NCBI GenBank assembly: GCA_016712265.1
Contig: JADJRJ010000011.1
Coordinates: forward strand, 1 to 64,000
Length of the DNA: 64,000 nucleotides
Direction: 5' to 3'
DNA from: Gemmatimonadota bacterium
GTDB lineage: Bacteria; Gemmatimonadota; Gemmatimonadetes; Gemmatimonadales; Gemmatimonadaceae
This document shows positions 9,762 through 17,341 of the stretch, in pieces (position 1 is the first letter of the stretch; every line of letters begins with the position of its first letter). Below the pieces are notes generated by a model that saw only the letters and a program-made list of their open reading frames with translations, was not told the DNA's origin and did not search any database. A program made the translations under genes and the position numbers.

Positions 9762-10056
9762 CAGCCGTTGACCTTGACCGTCGCGGACCCGTTGGTGCCC
9801 GTCTTGACGACGCGGATGTACCGCCATGGGCCGGCGACCAGGCCGAGACCGCCGGCGACCCAGTGAACGTCGCGGCCGTGACGAACGTCGTGTCATCCAG
9901 GGAGACCTGCACGGCGAGGCTGTCCGAGGCGTTCATCGACGCGACGACGGCACGGGTGCATTCGCCCAGATCGTCCTTGAAATCGAGTTCGGTGGACGCG
10001 CCGGTCGTCGCCGCGCTGCTCTCGAAGATCGTCTTGGTGGAGAAAATGCGCGGCAT
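9761..10056 (-). CDS. Small virion protein (frameshifted near 9841)
   Basis: Begins MPRIFSTKTIFESSAATTG at 10056. The first 72 codons are in one frame. From about 9841 the conserved end GPWRYIRVVKTGTNGSATV is found in the -1 frame and stops at 9763-9761. The family (about 100 aa, ending in a WRYIRV-type strand) is common next to capsid genes. Adding one C near 9841 restores it. Without that change, translation runs into the lectin/propeller gene and makes a 602-aa fusion. A sequencing indel is favoured; a programmed shift is not excluded. Confidence 0.5.
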
Positions 10057-10065
10057 CGCGTGACC

Positions 10066-10104
10066 TCCGAAGAAGAAGAAAGGGCCGCCCGAGCGGGCAG
10101 CCCT
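10066..10104 (-). terminator. Rho-independent terminator
   Basis: On the minus strand the hairpin GGGCTGCCCG / CGGGCGGCCC is followed by TTTCTTCTTCTTC. It lies between the stop of the 227-aa virion protein (10111) and the next start (10056), so it would reduce expression of the distal tail genes relative to capsid genes. Confidence 0.75.
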
Positions 10105-10110
10105 TCCCTA

Positions 10111-10794
10111 TCAACCGCTATATTGATCTCCACCGTAGAGCCCGGCCGTGGTGTCCGGATCGGCGGACCAAATCCGCATATCCAGAACCTTGGTCGCGTC
10201 TGCGGCGGACTGGACGCCGTAGTAGCCACGAACATCGCCCGACTTGGCCGACCCGGTGGTATCGGCGGCCGAGAACCCGGACGAGGTCGTGATGAGTGCG
10301 CCGTCCCAGTAGATATCCACGTCCGACCGTTTGGCGACCTTCAGCGGGAAGCCGAAACGATCGCCCGACCCGACCGCGATCTCGGTCGACACCATGGCGG
10401 TGTCGGTCGCGACCTGCGTCACGGTCTTGAACATCTTCGGAGACGTGGTCACCGAGGCGTTCGGGCCGGCCGTGGTCCAGACCATCGACTTGCCGTAGAC
10501 GTCCGTCCCGGTGATCGTGATGTTGGCGCCGGAATCGTTGCCGGACGTGGTCACCGTGACGGCGCGCGGGACGTCGAAAGTGGCGACACCACCCGATGCC
10601 AGCGAACCGTTGATGGTGAGGTTGCCGGCGGCGCCGGCCGACTGCGTGGCGCAGACCGCGCCCGTGGCGATCGCCGCAGGCGTGACCGTGTAGCGCTGCG
10701 CGACGACGACATCGAGGCCGCGGACCCCATACCGGGACCCGCGCCCTTCCCCGCGGCCGACGCGCAGATCAGAGAAGTGCGTGATGTTCGGCAT
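10111..10794 (-). CDS. Capsid-adjacent structural protein (decoration/tail-like)
   Basis: 227 aa. The middle contains AAIATGAVCATQSAGAAGN, GGVATFDVPRAVTVTTSG, ITITGTDVYGKSMV and MFKTVTQVAT. This beta-rich pattern is common to virion proteins coded just downstream of podovirus capsid genes. The N-terminus is Arg/Gly-rich. It is flanked by hairpins on both sides, so it may be made in its own proportion. The precise position in the virion is not known. Confidence 0.6.
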   Translation of the reverse strand: MPNITHFSDLRVGRGEGRGSRYGVRGLDVVVAQRYTVTPAAIATGAVCATQSAGAAGNLTINGSLASGGVATFDVPRAVTVTTSGNDSGANITITGTDVYGKSMVWTTAGPNASVTTSPKMFKTVTQVATDTAMVSTEIAVGSGDRFGFPLKVAKRSDVDIYWDGALITTSSGFSAADTTGSAKSGDVRGYYGVQSAADATKVLDMRIWSADPDTTAGLYGGDQYSG

Positions 10795-10803
10795 TTCAGC
10801 CCC

Positions 10804-10852
10804 CTTTCGTCATCAGGACGAAGTCGGGCGGAGCCGTTGAAAGCCCCGCCCG
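10804..10852 (-). terminator. Tandem hairpins after the capsid gene
   Basis: Read on the minus strand, CGGGCGGGGC...GGCTCCGCCCG (10825-10852) is followed by a second stem CTTCGTC-ctgat-GACGAAAG (10804-10824). They fill the gap between the capsid gene and the 227-aa protein. The T-run is poor, so this may be a leaky terminator or an RNA-stabilising 3' structure that sets high capsid levels. Confidence 0.45.
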
Positions 10853-10860
10853 CGCTTCCG

Positions 10861-11763
10861 TCAGCCGCCGGACGAGCCGTAGATGCCGAGGGGATCGGAG
10901 AAGCCGAAGCTGTATCGCTCGGAGAAGTTCACCTTCAGCGAGAAGGTGTCCTCGTCCTCCGTCATCCGCTTCTTCACGCCCGAGCGCTTGAAATGGATCA
11001 ACGAGTGCTCGACGTCCGTCTTGACGAACCACGCGTCGGGGTCGGTCAGCCACTGGTTGACCATGTACCCGTCGGGCAGCAGGTTCGACGAGACGATCCA
11101 GTTCACGTCGTTGTTCGCGGTGTCGACGCGAAGCTGGGTCTTCAGCAGGCGTTCCGCGGTGCTCGCGAGGGCCGGCGGGACGATCAGCATCTTCGGGCGA
11201 GCCGCGAACAGCTTGCCGCCCGAATCGACCCACGACGACATGCCGACATACATCGCGTCCAGGGCGGATTCGGACAGGTCCACTGCCGCCGTGTTGGAGT
11301 TGGTGTAGACGCCGACCGGGTGCGAGGCCGAGCAGAGCGCGACGCCGTCACCACCCGCATACGAGCCGGCGGTGAACGCGTTGTTGAGGATCGAGGCGCC
11401 CTTGATCTCCTTGGTGATCGCCATGGACCGGCCGATCGCCCGGGCGTGACGCATCGCGCCGCGCTCGTAGAGATTGTCCTCCAGGGCCTCTTCCGTGATG
11501 ATGAAGCCCTTCGCCACCATGACGTGCTGGTAGCGGACCGTGTATTCCTCGCCCCACTGCTCGTAGGAGACCGAGGAGCCTTCCGCCTTGTCCGAGGCGA
11601 GGCCGGGCGCACCCAGCTTGACGTCCTCTTCGTAGGCGCGGTCGGAAGACATGACCTGAAAAATCTTGTCCCAGGTCTTGGGGATCGCGTTGTAGGTGTC
11701 GCCGAAAAGCGCGTTGATCCCAGGGACCAGCTGCTTGGCGATGAGGGCACGATTGATTGCCAT
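10861..11763 (-). CDS. Major capsid protein (Mu gpT-like family)
   Basis: 300 aa. Recognised by the helical start (ALIAKQLVPGINALFGDTY), WDKIFQVMSSDRAYEED, GEEYTVRYQHVMVAKGFIITEE, RSMAITKEIKGASILNNAF, and the C-terminal part with LLKTQLRVDTANNDVNW, PDAWFVKTD and FKRSGVKKRM. This is the order seen in gpT-type HK97-fold capsid proteins, and the length is normal. The scaffold-like gene lies two genes upstream, and the decoration-like 192-aa gene is immediately upstream. No N-terminal protease-processed domain is apparent. Confidence 0.85.
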   Translation of the reverse strand: MAINRALIAKQLVPGINALFGDTYNAIPKTWDKIFQVMSSDRAYEEDVKLGAPGLASDKAEGSSVSYEQWGEEYTVRYQHVMVAKGFIITEEALEDNLYERGAMRHARAIGRSMAITKEIKGASILNNAFTAGSYAGGDGVALCSASHPVGVYTNSNTAAVDLSESALDAMYVGMSSWVDSGGKLFAARPKMLIVPPALASTAERLLKTQLRVDTANNDVNWIVSSNLLPDGYMVNQWLTDPDAWFVKTDVEHSLIHFKRSGVKKRMTEDEDTFSLKVNFSERYSFGFSDPLGIYGSSGG

Positions 11764-11777
11764 CTCTCAGCCCTCCC

Positions 11778-12356
11778 TTAGATGCCGGTCGTGGTCTTGT
11801 AGAAATGCTCGTTGATGAGCACTTCGACCTTGGCGTAGTTGCCGACCTCGTTGTCCGCCCGCGGAACGAAGCGGAGGATGCGGAGGTTGGCGGTCGCCGT
11901 GGTGCAGGTGGAGGTGTCGATCTCCTCCTTGCTCAGGCCCGTCAGCGTCGACCCGGTATGGGTCGAGATGAAATCGGCGTTGGTGCCGATATCGGCCTGT
12001 GCCGGCGTGTTCGTGTCGCTGTCCTGCTGCATCTCGAAGATGACGTCGGGCGCGTCGATGACGCGGGCCTTCGCCCCCTCCGCGTTGAACGTGGACGTCG
12101 ACGCGGGCCAGTACTTGGAGAAGACCACGTTGCCGTTGGCATCGCGGTAATCGCAGCCCTGGAACACGCCAAGGATGGTGTTGCCGGCGGCGGCCAGTTC
12201 GACATAGCCGGTCGCCGTCATCTTCACGAAGTCGCCGAAATAGATCGTGGTGTTGTAGGCGTCGGCGATCAGGTACTCGGTGAACGCGCCGTTGTACGGC
12301 GAGCCGTCGAGATGCTTGATCGGGACCGCCCCACGGGGTGCGTCGGTGTTCGCCAT
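11778..12356 (-). CDS. Capsid-associated structural protein
   Basis: 192 aa starting MANTDAPRGAVPIKHLDGSP. It carries the conserved segments SPYNGAFTEYLIADAYNT, GDFVKMTATG, ILGVFQGCDYRDANGN and FSKYWPAST. This family is found directly upstream of gpT-like capsid genes in many podoviruses and is a proven or presumed minor capsid/decoration protein. 14 bp separate it from the capsid gene. Confidence 0.65.
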   Translation of the reverse strand: MANTDAPRGAVPIKHLDGSPYNGAFTEYLIADAYNTTIYFGDFVKMTATGYVELAAAGNTILGVFQGCDYRDANGNVVFSKYWPASTSTFNAEGAKARVIDAPDVIFEMQQDSDTNTPAQADIGTNADFISTHTGSTLTGLSKEEIDTSTCTTATANLRILRFVPRADNEVGNYAKVEVLINEHFYKTTTGI

Positions 12357-12360
12357 TGTG

Positions 12361-12386
12361 GCGCTCCATCGCTAGGGGTGGAGCGC
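12361..12386 (-). promoter_or_regulatory. Inverted repeat just upstream of the capsid-associated gene
   Basis: GCGCTCCA (12361-12368) and TGGAGCGC (12379-12386) form a perfect 8-bp stem with a 10-base loop, 5 bases before the ATG at 12356. It is close enough to hide or expose the ribosome binding site, or it may end transcripts from the upstream gene. Confidence 0.4.
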
Positions 12387-12411
12387 GTCGCGAAACGGGG
12401 CGAGCGGCGTA

Positions 12412-12900
12412 TTACGACCCGAACTGAGCGGGGCGTCGGACGCGCTGGATATCGGTTGAGTGTTCCGAGGCATCCGTGATCGGCACGCCCGGCTGGCGCG
12501 GGATGTCGACCGCCTGGTGGGCGCCGACGTTCTGCCGATGCGCGAGTTCCGCGTAGTGCCTGGTCCGCTGCTCCACGAGGCGGGCGGCGGCCTTCATCAG
12601 CACGAGGTTGTCCTTGTGCGTCACGACGTCGTCCGCGCCAACGGCGGCGGCGGAAATCAGGTTCTTGTACGGCGGGAAATCGGGATGCTCGGAGTATTTC
12701 ACCGGCCGGTAGCCTGTCGCCACCCGGCTGCGGTACTTGGCCTGCTCCTGCGCGACCCAGCGCAAATGCTCGCCCTCGCGGGCCGGCGGAGTGAGGGCCA
12801 ATAGGTCGTTCGGGTCGCGGAACAGAACCTCGTCGAGTTCCGTCGCTTCGCGATCCGACATGCTGCGGTCGGACAGGGACCGCTCGTCGCGCTGTTTCAT
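12412..12900 (-). CDS. Hypothetical head-module protein
   Basis: 162 aa, charged N-terminus (MKQRDERSLSDRSMSDRE), then LDEVLFRDPNDLLALTPP and KYSEHPDFPPYKNLISAAA. The end is polar. It lies between scaffold and capsid genes, so it probably acts in head assembly. Relatives occur at the same place in other podoviruses, but I know of no assigned function. Confidence 0.5.
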   Translation of the reverse strand: MKQRDERSLSDRSMSDREATELDEVLFRDPNDLLALTPPAREGEHLRWVAQEQAKYRSRVATGYRPVKYSEHPDFPPYKNLISAAAVGADDVVTHKDNLVLMKAAARLVEQRTRHYAELAHRQNVGAHQAVDIPRQPGVPITDASEHSTDIQRVRRPAQFGS

Positions 12901-12913
12901 GGTGTGTTCTCCT

Positions 12914-13915
12914 TCACCGCCCGTTGCCCTGCATCGCGAGGATTTCGCGCGCGTAGGACTTCGGGTTGATGCCGTGCCGCTCGCAGTAGGCCATCTGCTC
13001 GGATGTCAGAGTGACCTGTCTGGTCTGTCGTGGCGGGCTGGTGGAAGGACGGGTGACGCCGGCAACAGCCGAACCGGCGCTCCGCTGCGCCCCTCCCGGA
13101 CGAACCGGGTTGACGGGGCGGAAATCGTTGTGAATCGCCCTCAGGGCCGAGTTCAGCTTGTCGTAATACTCGGGCTCGTCGGGAGAATACCCTTGCGCTT
13201 CGAGGCGCTGGGCGATGCCGCGGGCGTCGGCGACGCGGGCAGGGTCGGCATTGAGCCACGCCGTCTGCTCGTTCGCCCATTTCTCCGCGGCTTCGTGAAG
13301 CCGGACCGGCGCGGGCCGCTGCATCTGCTGCGGCGGCATCTGCTGGGGCATCTGAGGCGGCGGCATCTGGGGCCGCTGCTGCATCATCCCGCGGCGCTGC
13401 GCGATCTGGTGCAGTTCCGGCGCCAACTGCATCATGGTCGTGTCGATCCGGGCGATATCGTCGGATCGGCCCTCGTCCATGGCCCGCCTCTTCTCGACCG
13501 TGAGTTGCTGCTGCACGGCCTGGAGGTACATGAAGCGGTTTTCGACGGCCTGCTGCTCTAGCTGCGCCCGCGCCATGGCGAGCGACTGCCGCTCCTGCGC
13601 CAGTTGGACGTTGTGCTGGTGCAGCGCTTGGGCGGCGGCGATGGCCTGGTCGCGCTCCTGGCGCAACCGCTCGCGCACGCGCGCCGATCGGCTCTTCGGA
13701 CTGCGCTGTTCCTCGGCTGGGGCGTCGTCGGTCTCGCCCTGCTCGGGCGCGTCGTCGCCTCCCGGAACGCCGTCTGCGCCCTCGACGGGCGGTTTGTCGG
13801 GCTGGTCCGAAACGACGACCTCGAAGTCGCCGCCGGCATCATCGTTGGAGTCACTGCCGGAAGGGACAGAATCCGCCCCTGCCGGAAGGTCATCCTTCCG
13901 TTCAAAGTCGCTCAA
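12914..13915 (-). CDS. Scaffolding-like protein
   Basis: 333 aa. Residues 1-75 are very acidic (Asp/Glu/Pro/Gly). Residues ~75-175 are a long Gln/Ala/Arg/Glu-rich coiled coil. Residues ~185-205 are a Pro/Gln/Met tract (repeats of PPQMPQQMPPQQM). The C-terminus has EQMAYCERHGINPKSYAREI, a helix-rich end typical of scaffold proteins that touch the capsid. Low complexity, no catalytic motif and a position just before the capsid block all fit a scaffold removed from the mature head. Confidence 0.65.
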   Translation of the reverse strand: MSDFERKDDLPAGADSVPSGSDSNDDAGGDFEVVVSDQPDKPPVEGADGVPGGDDAPEQGETDDAPAEEQRSPKSRSARVRERLRQERDQAIAAAQALHQHNVQLAQERQSLAMARAQLEQQAVENRFMYLQAVQQQLTVEKRRAMDEGRSDDIARIDTTMMQLAPELHQIAQRRGMMQQRPQMPPPQMPQQMPPQQMQRPAPVRLHEAAEKWANEQTAWLNADPARVADARGIAQRLEAQGYSPDEPEYYDKLNSALRAIHNDFRPVNPVRPGGAQRSAGSAVAGVTRPSTSPPRQTRQVTLTSEQMAYCERHGINPKSYAREILAMQGNGR

Positions 13916-13964
13916 CGATGTGTCCTTTGGGTTTGGCCGGGCTTATGCGGGCCGGCCGGGCCGC

Positions 13965-14231
13965 TTAGGTCGCGATGATCTCGAAATCGGACGCCATCGG
14001 GCTGATGGCGCGGGGTGCGGGCCCCTTCTGGAACGGTGGCCGGGAGCGCGAGCATTCCCGCCAGTAGACCAGCCTTTGTGGCGTCCCGGCGGCGCCTGCC
14101 TGCTCGGCGAACGACGTCTCGCGAGCGGCCGGAAGGCCAGCAAACGCATTCTCCGCGCCAGAGGATGGCTGTCTTGCGGGCATCGAGGAATCGGCAGATC
14201 GTCGCGGCATGGCTAAGGTCGGGCGGCCCAT
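13965..14231 (-). CDS. Small hypothetical protein
   Basis: 88 aa. The ATG at 14231 overlaps the stop of the GroES-like gene (TGATG). Contains VYWRECSRSRPPFQKGPAPR near the end and finishes SDFEIIAT. No known family. Its place between co-chaperonin and scaffold suggests head assembly. Confidence 0.45.
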   Translation of the reverse strand: MGRPTLAMPRRSADSSMPARQPSSGAENAFAGLPAARETSFAEQAGAAGTPQRLVYWRECSRSRPPFQKGPAPRAISPMASDFEIIAT

Positions 14232-14675
14232 CAGAACGACACCGGCTCGGTCTCACCCCAATTGCCGAGGATGCGATCGTCATGGACGAAGGCGTATTCC
14301 TCCTTGTCGGGGCCGATATGGATGCGGCGTTCCTGATAGCGGTTCCACTCCACCCCAATCCCCGACCTTGCAATAGGGGCCGTTGGGGAAACGGGGCGAG
14401 CCGTCCTGATGGTTGCCGGTGTAGGCGTCCGGTCCCATGGCAACGACCAATCCACGGGCGGATTTCGCTTCGGCCGCGTCCTTGCTGTCGTCGGGGATGA
14501 TGATCCCGCCCTTGGTGCGCTCGCGGGCCGGCTGCATTCGGACGAGGACCTGATAGCCGCAGGGGCGGATGGGGGGGAGGTCGGGGAGCGAGGGCTTCGT
14601 CGCTCGGATCGGAACGGCGGTAAGCGTCGCCGCCATCGGGGCTTTGGCCACCATCGCGGCCTTGCTAGTCGTCAT
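14231..14675 (-). CDS. GroES-like co-chaperonin (one-base frameshift)
   Basis: About 147 aa after removing one extra G. The first part contains PCGYQVLVRMQPARERTKGG and IIIPDDSKDAAEAKSARG, the mobile-loop and beta-barrel pattern of GroES/gp31-type co-chaperonins. At about 14360 the frame is lost after CKVGDWG. The matching end (VEWNRYQERRIHI, then FVHDDRILGNW) is found one frame over and stops at 14231. The site is a TTGGGGTGG run; with GGG in place of GGGG the text reads GDWVEWNRY, as expected for the family. It would direct host GroEL to fold the capsid protein; no GroEL gene is seen in the window. Confidence 0.7.
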
Positions 14676-14868
14676 CAGGGCCTTCCGTTACCGCCTTGAG
14701 GGCTTCCTTCGCGTCCGACAGGGCGGTGCCGTAGGCGCGAATCTCGGCGACCAGTTCCCGATAGCGGATGTAGTCATCCACGCCTCGGGTCATCTGCTGC
14801 ATGACGGTTTCAATGCGGGCAGAAGTCTTGTGCTTCAGAAGATCGAACAGGTAGTCGGCTGGCGTCAC
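14665..14868 (-). CDS. Small helical hypothetical protein
   Basis: 67 aa, MTPADYLFDLLKHKTSARIE at the start and an acidic end EGPDDD. Likely two helices. Overlaps the portal stop (14865-14868, ATGA) and the co-chaperonin start by 11 bases. Unknown role. Confidence 0.5.
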   Translation of the reverse strand: MTPADYLFDLLKHKTSARIETVMQQMTRGVDDYIRYRELVAEIRAYGTALSDAKEALKAVTEGPDDD

Positions 14869-17334
14869 GGCCGCTGCTCCTGCCGGGTCTGCTGCATCAT
14901 CCGCGCGGCGTGGTCGGCGCTGATCTTCTGCCCCTGCATCGCGGATTGCTGGTGCCGTTGCGCGACGCCCTCGCGAAGCTGCGCTTCGAGCGCGACCTGA
15001 TCCTGTTCAACGCCCGTCGTCAGTTTCTCGTATTCCAGCGCCATCTTGTCGTTGTGCTGGGCCTGATCGACCAGCAAGGCCTTGTCCTTCTCGCGTGCCT
15101 GAAGCGCGATCTTCTCGCGCTCCCGCTCGTCCCGGAGCTCGACTTCCTTGGCGTTCGTCTCGGCCTGGATCATCGCCGGGTCGGTCATGCCCGGAGGCAT
15201 CGGGGTCATCGCCTTCAGCTTCGCGACGACGCCCTGCATGGCCTGCGCGGTCTGCTGGGCGTAGACGTTCTCCGTATGCGGATCCATCGGCTGGCCCGGC
15301 ATCGGCATTTGCCGCGGCGGCTGCGCCATCGAAACCGTGCGCGCTTCCTTCGCCCAAATCCCCCACAGTTCATGCTCGACCGCGTGGCGGAATACGACCT
15401 GGCCCGCCGGGGACTGGGCAAACCCGGGGACCTGGAGCATCAGGAGATGCGCGGTGCAGTGCGCCTCGTGATCCTGATCCGGCCTGACTTTCAACTGGCT
15501 TCCGGACGCCGCGGCCATGTTCTCGGAGTTCGGGTCGCCCGTGTAGGGCTGCGGAGGATCAGGCATCAGGATCGCGTCCACGTCGTCGATCCCGGCGCGC
15601 TTCAGCGACCGCTTGAACACTTCCTTGACGTTGAACAGGCCGGGCGGAGCGGAGCCCGCCAACTGCATCTCGAACTGTGCCTTGGCGATCCGCTGAGTGG
15701 CCGTGAACGACTTCGGGTCGGACACCGGGACGACGTCAACCCGCTGGTCGAAGTCCTGCGCCATGACGGCCTGATTTCCGCCCTTGACGGAGAACGGATA
15801 GCCCTCGGGCGGCGCGTGCTCGGCGACCTGTTCGGCCAGCAGTCGGAACTCTTTCCGCTGCGCCTGGTGCATCCGCTTGTGGATGCTGGACTGGATCTGC
15901 GCGTGGTTCTCGATCAGCGCCAGGACCGTGCCCACCGGCTGCTGAGTGGACCCGTCCCCGATCTCGGCATCCGCGATCGAGGTCAACCGCTGCCCTGCCT
16001 CGATGATCCCCGTCATGAGGTTCATCAGAGTGGCGGAGGGCTCCTTGTACGGGAGCGGGGCGAACATGTTCGACACGGGCTTCGTCGGGTCGATGACGTC
16101 GATCTCTTTGAACTCGCCCGGCCCGACGACGACGTTGTTCTGCTCTGGTTTGTTGCCCTTGGCCTTGAACCCGCCGGGGAGGTTCGCGAACTGCCCCGCA
16201 TCCACCAACTGCCGCAGCAGCGACGTGCTCGCCCGCGCCAGGCCGCCCGCGATGTGCAGTAGGCCGAACCCGTAGCAGCCCAGACCCGGCAGATAGCGGT
16301 AGTGGACGAAGTACGCCCGACGCTTGAACAGCCCGTCGCCCTCGCGCCAGGACCGGCGGACCGCTGAGGACGACCTGCGATTCCTCGTCGATCGAGACGA
16401 TGTAGGGCACGGCCAGCCCGTCCGGGTGCCGGGCGGGGTCCTCTTCGATGTCCAGCTCGGTGTGGACTTCGTAGACCTTGCGACGGGCGGAGGGATCGGA
16501 CTGCGTCGCCTCCGTGCCCTCGACCTCGGAGGCCTTCTCCTGAATGGGGCCGCCTTCGGCCTCCTGCGTGACCGGGATCAGGTCGACGTCGCGATAGAAG
16601 CCGGCGAGCTGAAGCCGCTTGATCTCGTTCGGCGTGTAGAGCAGGACGTCGGTGACCCGCGGGGCGGTGTCGATATCCGCGGAGCCGTAGGACACGATGA
16701 TCTGGTCGGGGTGCTTGTACCGCGACATGACCATCTGCGTGGACGGGTCCCACCAGACCTTGCGAAACACGCTGCCGAGGATGGGCAGCCACAACAGCAT
16801 CTGGTCGAAGTCGGGGTAATATCCCTCGTCCTGCTCGGTCAGCAGGTAGTTGAGATAGTCCCGGACCCGCTCGGCCTGGTCGCGAACCTGGTCGTTCTCC
16901 TGGCCGATGATGACGGTATCGACCGGCCCGCCCTCGGGGAACATCTCCGCGATGGCGCGGGCCTGGAATTTGATCGCGGCCTCGGTGATGAGCGGATAGG
17001 TGACGCCGCAGGCGCCTTTGAACACATCGTTGCGCGGGGTGTTGATGAACCCCAGCAAGTCCATCCCGTCCTTGATCGCCTTCTTCCAGTCCTCGCGGCT
17101 GTCGTCGTCGGCCTTGACCGCGTCGAGGACTTCGGAGCCAATCTTACGGAGGGTTTCGTCGGGCAGCAGTTCGGCGAGATTGGCGTCCCACTCGGCCGCT
17201 TCGATGCCGGGCTCGTCGACGAATTCCTCGCCGTCGAGATTGATGATGGCGCCGCCGTCCTCGGTCGGGATCAGGCTCGGGCTCGGCCCCTCAATCGGCT
17301 CGTCCGGCTCTTCGACGAGGTACTGAGTTGCCAT
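14865..17334 (-). CDS. Portal protein (one-base frameshift near 16361)
   Basis: About 822 aa when restored. The first part (17334 to ~16365) contains EDWKKAIKDGMDLLGF, GVTYPLITEAAIKFQARAI, DYLNYLLTEQDEGYYPDFD and WLPILGSVFRKVWWD, classic for large podovirus portals. The second part (to 14865) contains FVHYRYLPGLGCYGFGLLH, NLPGGFKAKG, SNMFAPLPYKEPS, and a long Gln/Met-rich C-terminal coiled region like a barrel domain. The break is at an AGCGGTC site; with one G fewer it reads LSVRRSWREGD, as expected. It forms the dodecameric DNA gate at the head vertex and works with the terminase just upstream. Confidence 0.8.
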
Positions 17335-17341
17335 CTAGCCT

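Noticed and set aside
8248..10056. Programmed frameshift making a 602-aa fusion
   Set aside because: No slippery heptamer or downstream structure stands out, and the same one-base losses occur in unrelated genes, so a sequence error is more likely.
9826..11781. 651-codon plus-strand open frame
   Set aside because: Antisense to the major capsid and its neighbours; Arg/Asp/Val-rich translation without domains.
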